Source: CAYJFX01 sp964370315
GTDB taxonomy: Bacteria > Spirochaetota > Spirochaetia > Treponematales > Treponemataceae
Length of the DNA stretch: 5,351 nt
Assembly (NCBI GenBank): GCA_964370315.1
Contig: CAYJIS010000077.1
Span: 1 to 5,351, forward strand
Direction: 5' to 3'
Shown: positions 1-5,167 of the stretch, piece by piece
How positions within the stretch are numbered: position 1 is the first letter of the stretch
Layout: every line of letters starts with the position of its first letter
The notes under the pieces: generated by a model
What the model saw: only the letters and a program-made list of their open reading frames with translations
Database searches by the model: none
What the model was told of the DNA's origin: nothing
Position numbers and translations under genes: made by a program

Positions 1-1
1 T

Positions 2-67
2 ATAGATATTAAAACAATTTCAGAATTCACTGGTTTGTCTGAGGATGTTATTCGGGAGTTGCAGTAA
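2..67 (+). CDS. C-terminal end of a probable Rpn-family PD-(D/E)XK nuclease/transposase-like protein (5' truncated by window)
   Basis: The plus strand is open from the window edge to a TAA at 65-67 and encodes IDIKTISEFTGLSEDVIREL followed by Q. The pattern 'I-[SA]-x-x-TGLS-x-x-x-I-x-x-L' at the very C-terminus is what I know from Rpn / 'putative transposase' PD-(D/E)XK proteins, where a short helix-turn-helix-like segment follows the nuclease domain. These families are abundant in oral treponemes. Only 21 residues are visible, so the nuclease motifs lie outside the window and activity cannot be judged. The gene is the only plus-strand gene and converges on the module 1 immunity gene, so it is probably a separate transcription unit. 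Short HTH-like tails occur in other families, so the family assignment is tentative. Confidence 0.5.
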   Translation: MDIKTISEFTGLSEDVIRELQ

Positions 68-91
68 GACGTATTTTTGCCCCCAGTCTTG

Positions 92-161
92 TCTGCAGCA
101 AGTCCATTTTAGGCTACTTGCTGTAGCCTAGTTTGTCATCAAGTTCTGTAACAAGTCCATT
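92..161. repeat. Imperfect 17-bp direct repeat flanking a hairpin in the convergent intergenic spacer
   Basis: Two copies of TCTG(C/T)A(G/A)CAAGTCCATT-like sequence (TCTGCAGCAAGTCCATT at 92-108 and TCTGTAACAAGTCCATT at 145-161, 15 of 17 identical) flank a perfect 8-bp inverted repeat, TAGGCTAC at 110-117 and GTAGCCTA at 123-130, with a 5-base loop. The block sits between the plus-strand Rpn-like stop (67) and the minus-strand immunity stop (234). It could act as a weak bidirectional terminator, since on the minus strand the stem is followed only by AAAA and on the plus strand by GTTTGT. It could also be the remnant of a small repeat element. Neither is demonstrated. The rest of 68-233 holds no gene I can support. 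Confidence 0.45.
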
Positions 162-233
162 GGGTATTTCGGAGCTTACACAAAATCAGAGATTTACCCG
201 TTAACCTCGCTTCTTTTTCATTATATTACTAAT

Positions 234-962
234 TTATTGCATACATGGCCATATGTCTTCATCATAAAATTGATCATCACTGGTATGAAAGAAGTCTGCG
301 AGTTTGGCAGTATTATCCAAATCAAGCTCTACAATTAACTGTTTTGTATTAGGCTCTAGGTTTGCTATAGCTGAAACATAACCGCCTTCATTAGTACCCA
401 GTATTCTAAAACCATCTGTATCATTTCTTCTAACATCAAAACCTCCAGGTGATAAGGGTTCCTTTATTTTCCAAGAAAAATATATAGATTCTTTAGTTTT
501 CACTTCTGTTAGCTTTAGATAAGCAGTTTGATTGTCGCTTTCTGATTCTACATTTAAAATATATTTAGCATCTGCTGATACTTTATATGGTATATTCACT
601 TCTGTTATGTTTTCAATAGTTCCTTTTTCTCCATCTACTAATTGTACTTTATATACTCTGCTCAATGAACCGTCATTGTTGTTTTTTACAATTCCAGTAA
701 AAAACAACATAAAACCCGTTTTATTATTATCTCCATATCTAAGAGCATATCCGGTTGGAACATCTTTCCAATAACCTATTTCTCTTTTTTGCCCACTCAT
801 GATATCTTCTGCATATAGTGTAACATTACTAGAATTACTACCATTATGGGAACACGTGATTATTTCATTCTCACTGAGCTTTTCAAAGTATTTTACATCG
901 TCTGCAAATAATTGTACAAAAAATGTAATCAAAACACAAACAAAAATAATTTTATATTTCAT
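234..962 (-). CDS. Exported putative immunity protein of module 1
   Basis: This 242-residue protein starts with a clear Sec signal peptide: MKYK, then a hydrophobic core (about residues 5-19), with likely cleavage after LFA at residue 20 before DD. The mature part is hydrophilic, beta-rich in appearance, and has two cysteines (C37 and C240) that could pair in the periplasm. Cys9 lies inside the hydrophobic core and does not form a convincing lipobox. I recognise no named family. The ATG follows the tip gene's stop by five bases, and an AGGAGAG ribosome binding site (971-977) overlaps the end of that gene, so the two are translationally linked. Position directly after a variable Rhs tip argues for an immunity role. 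Export suggests protection against a toxin that acts in the periplasm, which would suit a protease-like tip. Function is inferred from context only. Confidence 0.72.
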   Translation of the reverse strand: MKYKIIFVCVLITFFVQLFADDVKYFEKLSENEIITCSHNGSNSSNVTLYAEDIMSGQKREIGYWKDVPTGYALRYGDNNKTGFMLFFTGIVKNNNDGSLSRVYKVQLVDGEKGTIENITEVNIPYKVSADAKYILNVESESDNQTAYLKLTEVKTKESIYFSWKIKEPLSPGGFDVRRNDTDGFRILGTNEGGYVSAIANLEPNTKQLIVELDLDNTAKLADFFHTSDDQFYDEDIWPCMQ

Positions 963-967
963 TAGTC

Positions 968-1603
968 TTACTCTCCTATAGGTTCTTGAATTGTAAATAC
1001 TTTGTAAGCTTGAACTTGATCAAGGGGTACATAAATTGCTGTAACTTCACCTTGTGCATTTACATCTGTTTGCCAACCTCTTCCCCCTCGATTATTCAGT
1101 TCAGAAGTCCCCAAAATAGAATCATTTGCAGAAGTCGGGGTAATAGAAAAAAATTGTTGGCCGTTTCGAGTTACAATATCATTTGCTCCAACCCAGTGTT
1201 CTCCTTGTCCGCTTTGATCATACCTAACTTTTAATCCAATAAAATAGGAAGTAGGAGATTCTTGCAGCTCATTAAATCTATCAGCTGAAAGCTGCTCACT
1301 TATTGTATTTCCTGCAGTAATCGTAACACCACTGTTGTCAAGTGCTTCTTGCCAATATAATCCAGCAGCTAAAAAATTAGTTGGCTCACCATTTATTGTT
1401 CCAGGGGTCACATTTGTATTTCCAGTATTGGTGGCAACAATGTTTGCTATGAGTGTTATGGCACACCCTCCTTGACTAAGAAGTTGTGTTGTTCTAGTTA
1501 TTTGAGCGTTACCCCACAAGCCTTCTGTAGAGCCATGGGTAGCATTACCTTGCATATTAAACTGCCAAGTAATATCTACAACAATTCGCCCATCGGGATC
1601 CAC
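968..1603 (-). CDS. Orphan Rhs C-terminal tip, C39/papain-like cysteine peptidase-like toxin domain (module 1)
   Basis: The reading frame begins with VDPDGR (GTG start assumed), the hallmark end of an Rhs/YD-repeat core, and continues for 211 residues of unrelated sequence. Around residues 30-52, W-G-N...Q-x6-G-C47-A-I-T-L-I-A-N resembles the nucleophile region of C39/'C39-like' papain-fold peptidases. GEH136WVGAND resembles their catalytic His region, followed by a strand (FFSIT, 151-155) where these families usually have Asp-Pro. Here that site reads T155-P156, so the acid residue may be N160 or D161, or may be missing. Such domains cleave or modify protein substrates; that activity here is an inference. 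The frame is open only to a TAA at 1670-1672, has no ATG, and has no ribosome binding site before the GTG, so it looks like an untranslated or poorly translated cassette. The exported immunity candidate follows after five bases. Confidence 0.7.
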   Translation of the reverse strand: MDPDGRIVVDITWQFNMQGNATHGSTEGLWGNAQITRTTQLLSQGGCAITLIANIVATNTGNTNVTPGTINGEPTNFLAAGLYWQEALDNSGVTITAGNTISEQLSADRFNELQESPTSYFIGLKVRYDQSGQGEHWVGANDIVTRNGQQFFSITPTSANDSILGTSELNNRGGRGWQTDVNAQGEVTAIYVPLDQVQAYKVFTIQEPIGE

Positions 1604-1673
1604 GTACTTGACGGGGTTATTCCCTACGTAGTATTCAAGGCCACAAAAATCCTTCCCTGATGCTTTATTTTAA
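1586..1673 (-). repeat. Rhs module boundary repeat, copy 1
   Basis: This block matches copies at 3734-3980 and 5150-5302. On the minus strand it runs from TAAAATAAAG through GGGAAGGA to codons for CGLEYYVGNNPVKYVDPDGR. From the GGGAAGGA onward it is nearly identical to copy 3. It differs in the Y-V codons (TAC GTA here, TAT GCA in copy 3) and in one T fewer in the T-run after GGGAAGGA. Similarity to the other copies ends abruptly at DPDGR on one side and at the -10-like TAAAAT on the other, so this copy is shorter upstream than copies 2 and 3. It is a natural homology arm for recombination with a full-length rhs gene. Confidence 0.85.
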
Positions 1674-1695
1674 CATATAAATTTGTACAAAACAA
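1667..1695 (-). promoter_or_regulatory. Promoter-like sequence upstream of module 1 boundary
   Basis: On the minus strand, TTGTTT (1690-1695) is separated by 17 bases from TAAAAT (1667-1672). The spacer sequence differs from copies 2 and 3, yet the two hexamers are in the same relative place. This is suggestive of a sigma-70-type promoter, but the DNA is very AT-rich and such matches arise by chance. No ATG follows in the tip frame, so a transcript from here would mainly serve the immunity gene. Confidence 0.35.
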
Positions 1696-1799
1696 GGTAA
1701 TAACCTTCATGAAATATAAAATCTTTTTTTTTCATATATTTAAATATCAAGAAAACGGGATCTAATAATATTCAGATTTACTTATAAGAAATACAAGTC

Positions 1800-3176
1800 T
1801 TATACATTTTTGTCTTCGTTATTAAGTAAAAAATTTATACTGTTTTCTTGAGCATATTTATGGGCGTACGAATCCTTAAAGACATGTAAAGTTAATTTTT
1901 TACAATTATAAAAAGTATTTTTACCTATAAAATTAACAGATCTAGGTAAATTAAGTTCTATTAATTCCATACAACCAGTAAATGCATTATCTCCAATATA
2001 TTTTAAAGATGATAAACTTCCCAATTCTTTTAATGATGAACAATAATAAAATGCATATGCATCTATTACTATCAGTGAGTCAGTTCCTGTTAAGATTTTA
2101 AAGTATGAATTCTGATAAAAAGCATATTTCGATATATGACGTATTTCTTTTGGAATTATACAATTTTCTTTTTTGCCATTTACATAAAATATTAATGCAT
2201 TCTTCGTGTTATCTATTAAAAATTCTGAATCAAAACTAAAAATTCTATGGGATTCATTAATTCGTATTTTATGTAAGTTTTTACATTTTCTAAAGCAGTC
2301 ACTTTTAATTTGTTTCAGAGAGTCTGGTATATTCACTTCTTCAAGCTGCACACATCCATCAAAAATCTCACTTTCAAAAGATTCGATACCTTCAGGAATA
2401 ACGATTTGCCGCAAACACTGACAACCTGAAAAGGCCCCCTTCTCAATAACATTTAAAGAATCAGATAAAGTTATTGATTTCAATTTTTTACATCCTAAGA
2501 ATGCAAATTCACTTATTAAGCTTACTCTACCAAGTATAATTTCTTCAAGATGATCACAATTTGAAAAAGCGTATGGTGAAATTTTTTTAATGTGATTTGA
2601 AGCTAAAAAAGTTGAATCTCTATTACAAGAAAAATAAGTATGCACTGCCCCTTCAATTTTGTCAATTAATATATAATCTTCAAAATGAAATTTTGGGTGA
2701 TTTTTTGATATAACAACTTCTCTTAATAAATTACATTGAGAGAAAACTCCGCCTCCTAAAACTTCTAAAGAATTTGGTATCTCGATATGTTTAAGCTTGC
2801 AACCTATAAAAGCATTTCGTCCTATGCTTTTTAAATTATAATTCAAGAATATCGAAGATAAACCACTAAACTCAAATGCTCTTTCTCCGATATGCCGAAC
2901 TGAAACAGGAATTTTAATTTCTTCAAGATTTTCACACCCACCAAAAACATCATTACCAATGCTGACAATGCTATTAGGTAAATATACTTCTTTTAAATTT
3001 GTAAATAAATGAAAGGCTTCATCATGTATATATACAACACTACTGCCACCTAATTTTTCTGGTATAGTAATTATATTGCTATTTAATTCTACTGTTATAA
3101 GTATTGCCTGATTGTTTTTTATTATGTAGAAAAACTTATTTTCATCTATAGTTTCTGTATAAATATGTTTTATAAT
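1800..3176 (-). CDS. BspA-like (TpLRR/LRR_5) leucine-rich repeat protein, candidate immunity protein of module 2; non-ATG start
   Basis: About 458 residues if started at ATT 3176 (or ATA 3173). The protein is a run of TpLRR repeats of the type L-x-x-I-x-[IL]-P-x-S-[LV]-x-x-I-G-x-x-[AV]-F-x-G-C, for example LPNSIVSIGNDVFGGCENL near the N-terminus and LPRSVNFIGKNTFYNCKKL near the C-terminus. It ends with the usual BspA closing segment (KDSYAHKYAQENSINFLL). Two longer insertions with a YILID or EFLID motif interrupt the ladder, as is common in this family. The only conventional start in frame, TTG at 2846, would cut the first repeats in half. The frame is open and clearly LRR-coding up to a TGA at 3194-3196. 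The likely start is therefore ATT/ATA after a weak AGGCGG (3181-3186). No signal peptide is seen, unlike the secreted adhesins LrrA or BspA. Its start lies about 15 bases after the tip gene's stop, suggesting immunity or a tip-associated role. It could instead be an unrelated LRR protein. Confidence 0.8.
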   Translation of the reverse strand: MIKHIYTETIDENKFFYIIKNNQAILITVELNSNIITIPEKLGGSSVVYIHDEAFHLFTNLKEVYLPNSIVSIGNDVFGGCENLEEIKIPVSVRHIGERAFEFSGLSSIFLNYNLKSIGRNAFIGCKLKHIEIPNSLEVLGGGVFSQCNLLREVVISKNHPKFHFEDYILIDKIEGAVHTYFSCNRDSTFLASNHIKKISPYAFSNCDHLEEIILGRVSLISEFAFLGCKKLKSITLSDSLNVIEKGAFSGCQCLRQIVIPEGIESFESEIFDGCVQLEEVNIPDSLKQIKSDCFRKCKNLHKIRINESHRIFSFDSEFLIDNTKNALIFYVNGKKENCIIPKEIRHISKYAFYQNSYFKILTGTDSLIVIDAYAFYYCSSLKELGSLSSLKYIGDNAFTGCMELIELNLPRSVNFIGKNTFYNCKKLTLHVFKDSYAHKYAQENSINFLLNNEDKNV

Positions 3177-3190
3177 AGCACCGCCTATAA

Positions 3191-3751
3191 TTAATCAAAC
3201 AGTTTCAGTTGTGCTTCATTTGGCACAAACGATGTTGCAATAATACCATTATCTTGTCGAATAAGCACCATTAGATTTTCTCCACTTTCCGTTTTCCCTA
3301 GATAAGCAGTTGTCTTAGTCCCATCTCGTAGTGTATAGTCAATAACTCCATCAGGATTTTTAAGCACACCTCTGTAAATGGCCTCTGCTTGCGTGGCAAC
3401 GTCACCAGAAGTTATGATGTTTGACTTCACTAAATGGTCTCCAGCATGTTGTACCTTTTTTTTAACAGAAAGCGCTTTGTCAATCTGCGCATTATTAAGA
3501 CCCTTGATAGCACTGGCTATTTCATCACTATACTTTAAAACAGCATTAGCGGCCTTCCCTGTCTTTCCTATTGCATCACCTACAATAGGTATTACCGAAA
3601 TAAGGCTTAAGCTCGCTCCGAGATAATCTCCTCGTGCTAATGATATTCCAGCATTTGCTAAGTCTGCAATTTCGCCAACACCGGGTATAACACCTACAAC
3701 ATCTAAGCCGCCTTGTACAATGTCCCAAAAATTTCGCCCATCGGGATCCAC
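3191..3751 (-). CDS. Orphan Rhs C-terminal tip with pretoxin segment and possible BECR-type RNase domain (module 2)
   Basis: The 186-residue frame starts at VDPDGR (GTG). Residues 14-63 carry the pretoxin pattern GGLDVVGVIPGVGEIADLAN followed by RGDY and LSLISVIPIVGDAIGK, which I know from many Rhs, YD-repeat and LXG toxins just ahead of the toxic domain. Its glycine-rich hydrophobic helices may help translocation. The last 95 or so residues form a small domain with H102 and H106, then LKNPDGVIDYTLRDG, GENLMVLIRQDNG and a terminal IIATSFVP. His near the start with a late [ST]-[SA]-F/Y strand fits the BECR fold (barnase-EndoU-colicin E5/D-RelE) RNases, but I cannot name the family. An in-frame TGA lies at 3794-3796, within the inserted palindromic element, and no ATG or ribosome binding site precedes the GTG. 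The LRR gene follows directly. Confidence 0.72.
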   Translation of the reverse strand: MDPDGRNFWDIVQGGLDVVGVIPGVGEIADLANAGISLARGDYLGASLSLISVIPIVGDAIGKTGKAANAVLKYSDEIASAIKGLNNAQIDKALSVKKKVQHAGDHLVKSNIITSGDVATQAEAIYRGVLKNPDGVIDYTLRDGTKTTAYLGKTESGENLMVLIRQDNGIIATSFVPNEAQLKLFD

Positions 3752-3777
3752 GTACTTTACGGGGTTGTTCCCTACGT

Positions 3778-3880
3778 AAAAAATGACGTCCTGTCATTTT
3801 TTACTACCGAGTTTTTAAGCGTTGCTTAAAAACATCGCAATACTTTTCAGTTAGGCGACGTCCGTGTCGCGACGTTTTAA
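3778..3880. repeat. Palindrome-rich insertion element (three hairpins), MITE/REP-like
   Basis: Three inverted repeats lie in a row: AAAAAATGAC/GTCATTTTTT (3778-3787 and 3793-3802, 5-base loop), GTTTTTAAGC/GCTTAAAAAC (3811-3820 and 3824-3833, 3-base loop), and GCGAC/GTCGC (3855-3859 and 3866-3870, 6-base loop). The block is absent from the other two boundary copies, so it is an insertion or replacement; about nine bases of the original repeat are gone and no target duplication is obvious. There is no room for a protein of its own. It resembles small dispersed hairpin elements of bacterial intergenic regions. Exact ends are uncertain by several bases. Confidence 0.65.
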
Positions 3881-3909
3881 GCCACCAAAAAATCCTTCCC
3901 TAATACTTT

Positions 3910-3939
3910 ATTTTAGCACAGAAACACACTTTTAAACAA
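3910..3939 (-). promoter_or_regulatory. Promoter-like sequence in boundary copy 2
   Basis: On the minus strand, TTGTTT (3934-3939) and TAAAAT (3910-3915) are spaced by 18 bases and are identical to the pair in copy 3. A transcript from here would run through the palindromic element, which may form hairpins and reduce read-through, before reaching the module 2 tip and LRR gene. Confidence 0.35.
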
Positions 3940-4066
3940 GTAAAGAAATCCTACACAGTGTAATCTTTTTAGTATTCTGTCCTATCCTTAAAATTACAAA
4001 AACTAGGTAGATTAAAAATATAACAATTACAGAAATTACAATTCCCATTATTTTCAGCCTATTGAT
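3932..4066 (-). CDS. Possible small single-pass membrane protein (about 44 aa), non-ATG start
   Basis: A short frame on the minus strand has a near-perfect ribosome binding site AAAGGAG (4074-4080), seven bases before an ATC codon (4064-4066). From there it would read (M)NRLKIMGIVISVIVIFLI, then YLVFVILRIGQNTKK, and stop at TAA 3932-3934: a basic N-terminus, one hydrophobic helix and a basic tail. The first ATG is at 4046-4048, too far from the ribosome binding site (38 residues from there). The last 15 or so codons lie inside the boundary repeat, and the same frame in copy 3 differs by amino-acid changing substitutions, which argues against selection on that tail. It may be a third immunity-type membrane protein of module 3, a decayed gene, or chance. 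Confidence 0.3.
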   Translation of the reverse strand: MNRLKIMGIVISVIVIFLIYLVFVILRIGQNTKKITLCRISLLV

Positions 4067-4119
4067 TTCGCTTCTCCTTTGACTCTTAATTGGTGGATAC
4101 AACAGAGTCCTTAACAGAG

Positions 4120-4314
4120 TTATGGTATAAAATGTTTATACAAAATCAATAATATATGTGTTATGCTCAATGCCGCTACGCATCCCGTCATTATTTGGAA
4201 TACACTTTTAAAAGGTTCCTCCCAATTTCGAAATCCTATTTTTCCAGACCAAAACAATATCATTATAACTGCAAGAATAATCAATCCTATCAATTCTAAA
4301 ATTTCATAATCCAT
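4120..4314 (-). CDS. Small two-helix membrane protein, putative accessory immunity protein (module 3)
   Basis: A 64-residue protein with two hydrophobic segments (about residues 6-23 and 38-59), joined by a short polar linker with a GFRNWEEP stretch. The ATG has a strong ribosome binding site, AAAGGAGC (4321-4328), which begins within the stop region of the preceding gene; the two genes are 12 bases apart and are surely co-transcribed. No family is recognised. Its place after the 94-residue membrane protein suggests a second immunity protein, or one retained from an earlier cassette. Confidence 0.6.
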   Translation of the reverse strand: MDYEILELIGLIILAVIMILFWSGKIGFRNWEEPFKSVFQIMTGCVAALSITHILLILYKHFIP

Positions 4315-4326
4315 TATTATGCTCCT

Positions 4327-4611
4327 TTACTTGAAAGCTATAGACAAAAAAAACACCCCAGCCATTAAAAAAATCGCGCAAAGCTTTCGTCCACCAACTG
4401 AATACATCCCTGATTCACTCTCCTCTTCCATGTATTTAATATATGTATTGGGCAAAACAAGTAAACAAGCAAAACCAAAAAAACCTGCTAAAATACTTTC
4501 AAAATTTGCTACTACAACTATTTTATAATCATTTAAAAACCATATTGTAGCCGTAGCTATAAAAAAACCAATACCTATTATAAATAAAATTTTACTAATA
4601 ATTTTAATCAT
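4327..4611 (-). CDS. Small three-helix membrane protein, putative immunity protein (module 3)
   Basis: A 94-residue protein with three hydrophobic segments (about residues 4-26, 41-58 and 75-93) and a charged central loop KYMEEESESG. Its ATG overlaps the end of the tip gene by eight bases (ATGATTAA), and a GAGG ribosome binding site (4618-4621) lies six bases upstream inside that gene, giving translational coupling. Small polytopic immunity proteins are the rule for pore-forming colicin-type toxins, which fits the hydrophobic tip just upstream. I do not recognise a named family; function rests on position and topology. Confidence 0.7.
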   Translation of the reverse strand: MIKIISKILFIIGIGFFIATATIWFLNDYKIVVVANFESILAGFFGFACLLVLPNTYIKYMEEESESGMYSVGGRKLCAIFLMAGVFFLSIAFK

Positions 4612-5167
4612 TTAATTCCTCTTGTATACTATCTAAACCAGTTGACGCTGCAGAAGTAACGAGTGTTTGAACAATAGGTCTTAATTGCTCTGCAAGTGCC
4701 TTTTTACTCAATCCCATAGAGTTTGCTAACTTATTACCAGCCCCTATACCAGCAGCATTACTAGCAACTATTATTGTAATATCAATAACTGCATTAGTTA
4801 AATCTCCTGTATTATTATATTCATCTGCAATCAAAATTGCATCAGCTAATAAAGTTATGCCATCAATTGTTAAACCAATTCCAACATTACCACTGGCATA
4901 GGCAACAAGTGCAATTGTAGACCCATTATCACTCATAAATTGAGCACCTGCAATAACAGCCTCTCCTGCAAGTTCTTGCATTGCTCCAAGCATAACTGAG
5001 GTCAGGTTTGTTACTTCAGTTGTAACATCCGCACCACTCATATCTAACATAGCTAAACCAATAAATTTATCTAGACCATTTCCAAGTTCATAAATAACAT
5101 TTCCCCAAAAATTAAAGTAATCATTTTGAGAGGCAAAGGGCATACTTTGTCGCCCATCGGGATCCAC
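4604..5167 (-). CDS. Orphan Rhs C-terminal tip, hydrophobic, possibly membrane-active (module 3)
   Basis: The 187-residue frame begins at VDPDGR (GTG). Its middle is rich in Gly, Ala, Ile and Leu, with hydrophobic helices at about residues 83-114 (STIALVAYASGNVGIGLTID, then GITLLADAILIAD) and 123-144, and an acidic C-terminus DSIQEELND. No catalytic His, Cys or nuclease motif is visible. It may be a pore-forming or membrane-disrupting tip, or a pretoxin segment whose downstream toxic domain was lost. The adjacent membrane immunity candidates favour the first. The frame is open upstream only to a TAG at 5222-5224 with no ATG, so it lacks the Rhs shell and a usable translation start of its own. 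The C-terminal codons overlap the following gene. Confidence 0.68.
   Translation of the reverse strand: MDPDGRQSMPFASQNDYFNFWGNVIYELGNGLDKFIGLAMLDMSGADVTTEVTNLTSVMLGAMQELAGEAVIAGAQFMSDNGSTIALVAYASGNVGIGLTIDGITLLADAILIADEYNNTGDLTNAVIDITIIVASNAAGIGAGNKLANSMGLSKKALAEQLRPIVQTLVTSAASTGLDSIQEELND

Larger units (their letters stand above)
3734..3980 (-). repeat. Rhs module boundary repeat, copy 2 (interrupted by palindromic element)
   Basis: The part at 3734-3778 encodes YVGNNPVKYVDPDGR. It differs from copies 1 and 3 by silent changes (Val GTA for GTC, Asn AAC for AAT). The part at about 3881-3980 matches copy 3 (5203-5302) with only a few substitutions, ending at AGTATTCTGT on the plus strand. 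Between them about 100 bases are inserted at 3778-3880, replacing the codons for GLEY. Copy 2 therefore retains the long upstream arm but cannot encode the continuous Rhs core end. Confidence 0.85.

Noticed and set aside
994..1023. Possible internal promoter (TTGATC, 18 bases, TATTTA, minus strand) for the module 1 immunity gene
   Set aside because: Both hexamers are weak and lie in coding sequence; the match is no better than expected by chance.
1783..1804. Inverted repeat TATAAGA/TCTTATA over the LRR stop codon as a terminator
   Set aside because: The stem is short and almost all A/T, with an 8-base loop and no T-run after it on the minus strand; likely chance in AT-rich DNA.
3576..3797. 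A 73-codon minus-strand frame starting at ATG inside the palindromic element
   Set aside because: It overlaps the module 2 tip in another frame, is rich in Arg and Cys as an out-of-frame translation would be, and the tip frame has clear pretoxin motifs.
4319..4528. Plus-strand 69-codon frame opposite the small membrane proteins
   Set aside because: It lies antisense to a well-started gene with ribosome binding site and transmembrane pattern; Lys/Pro-rich content is typical of a shadow frame.
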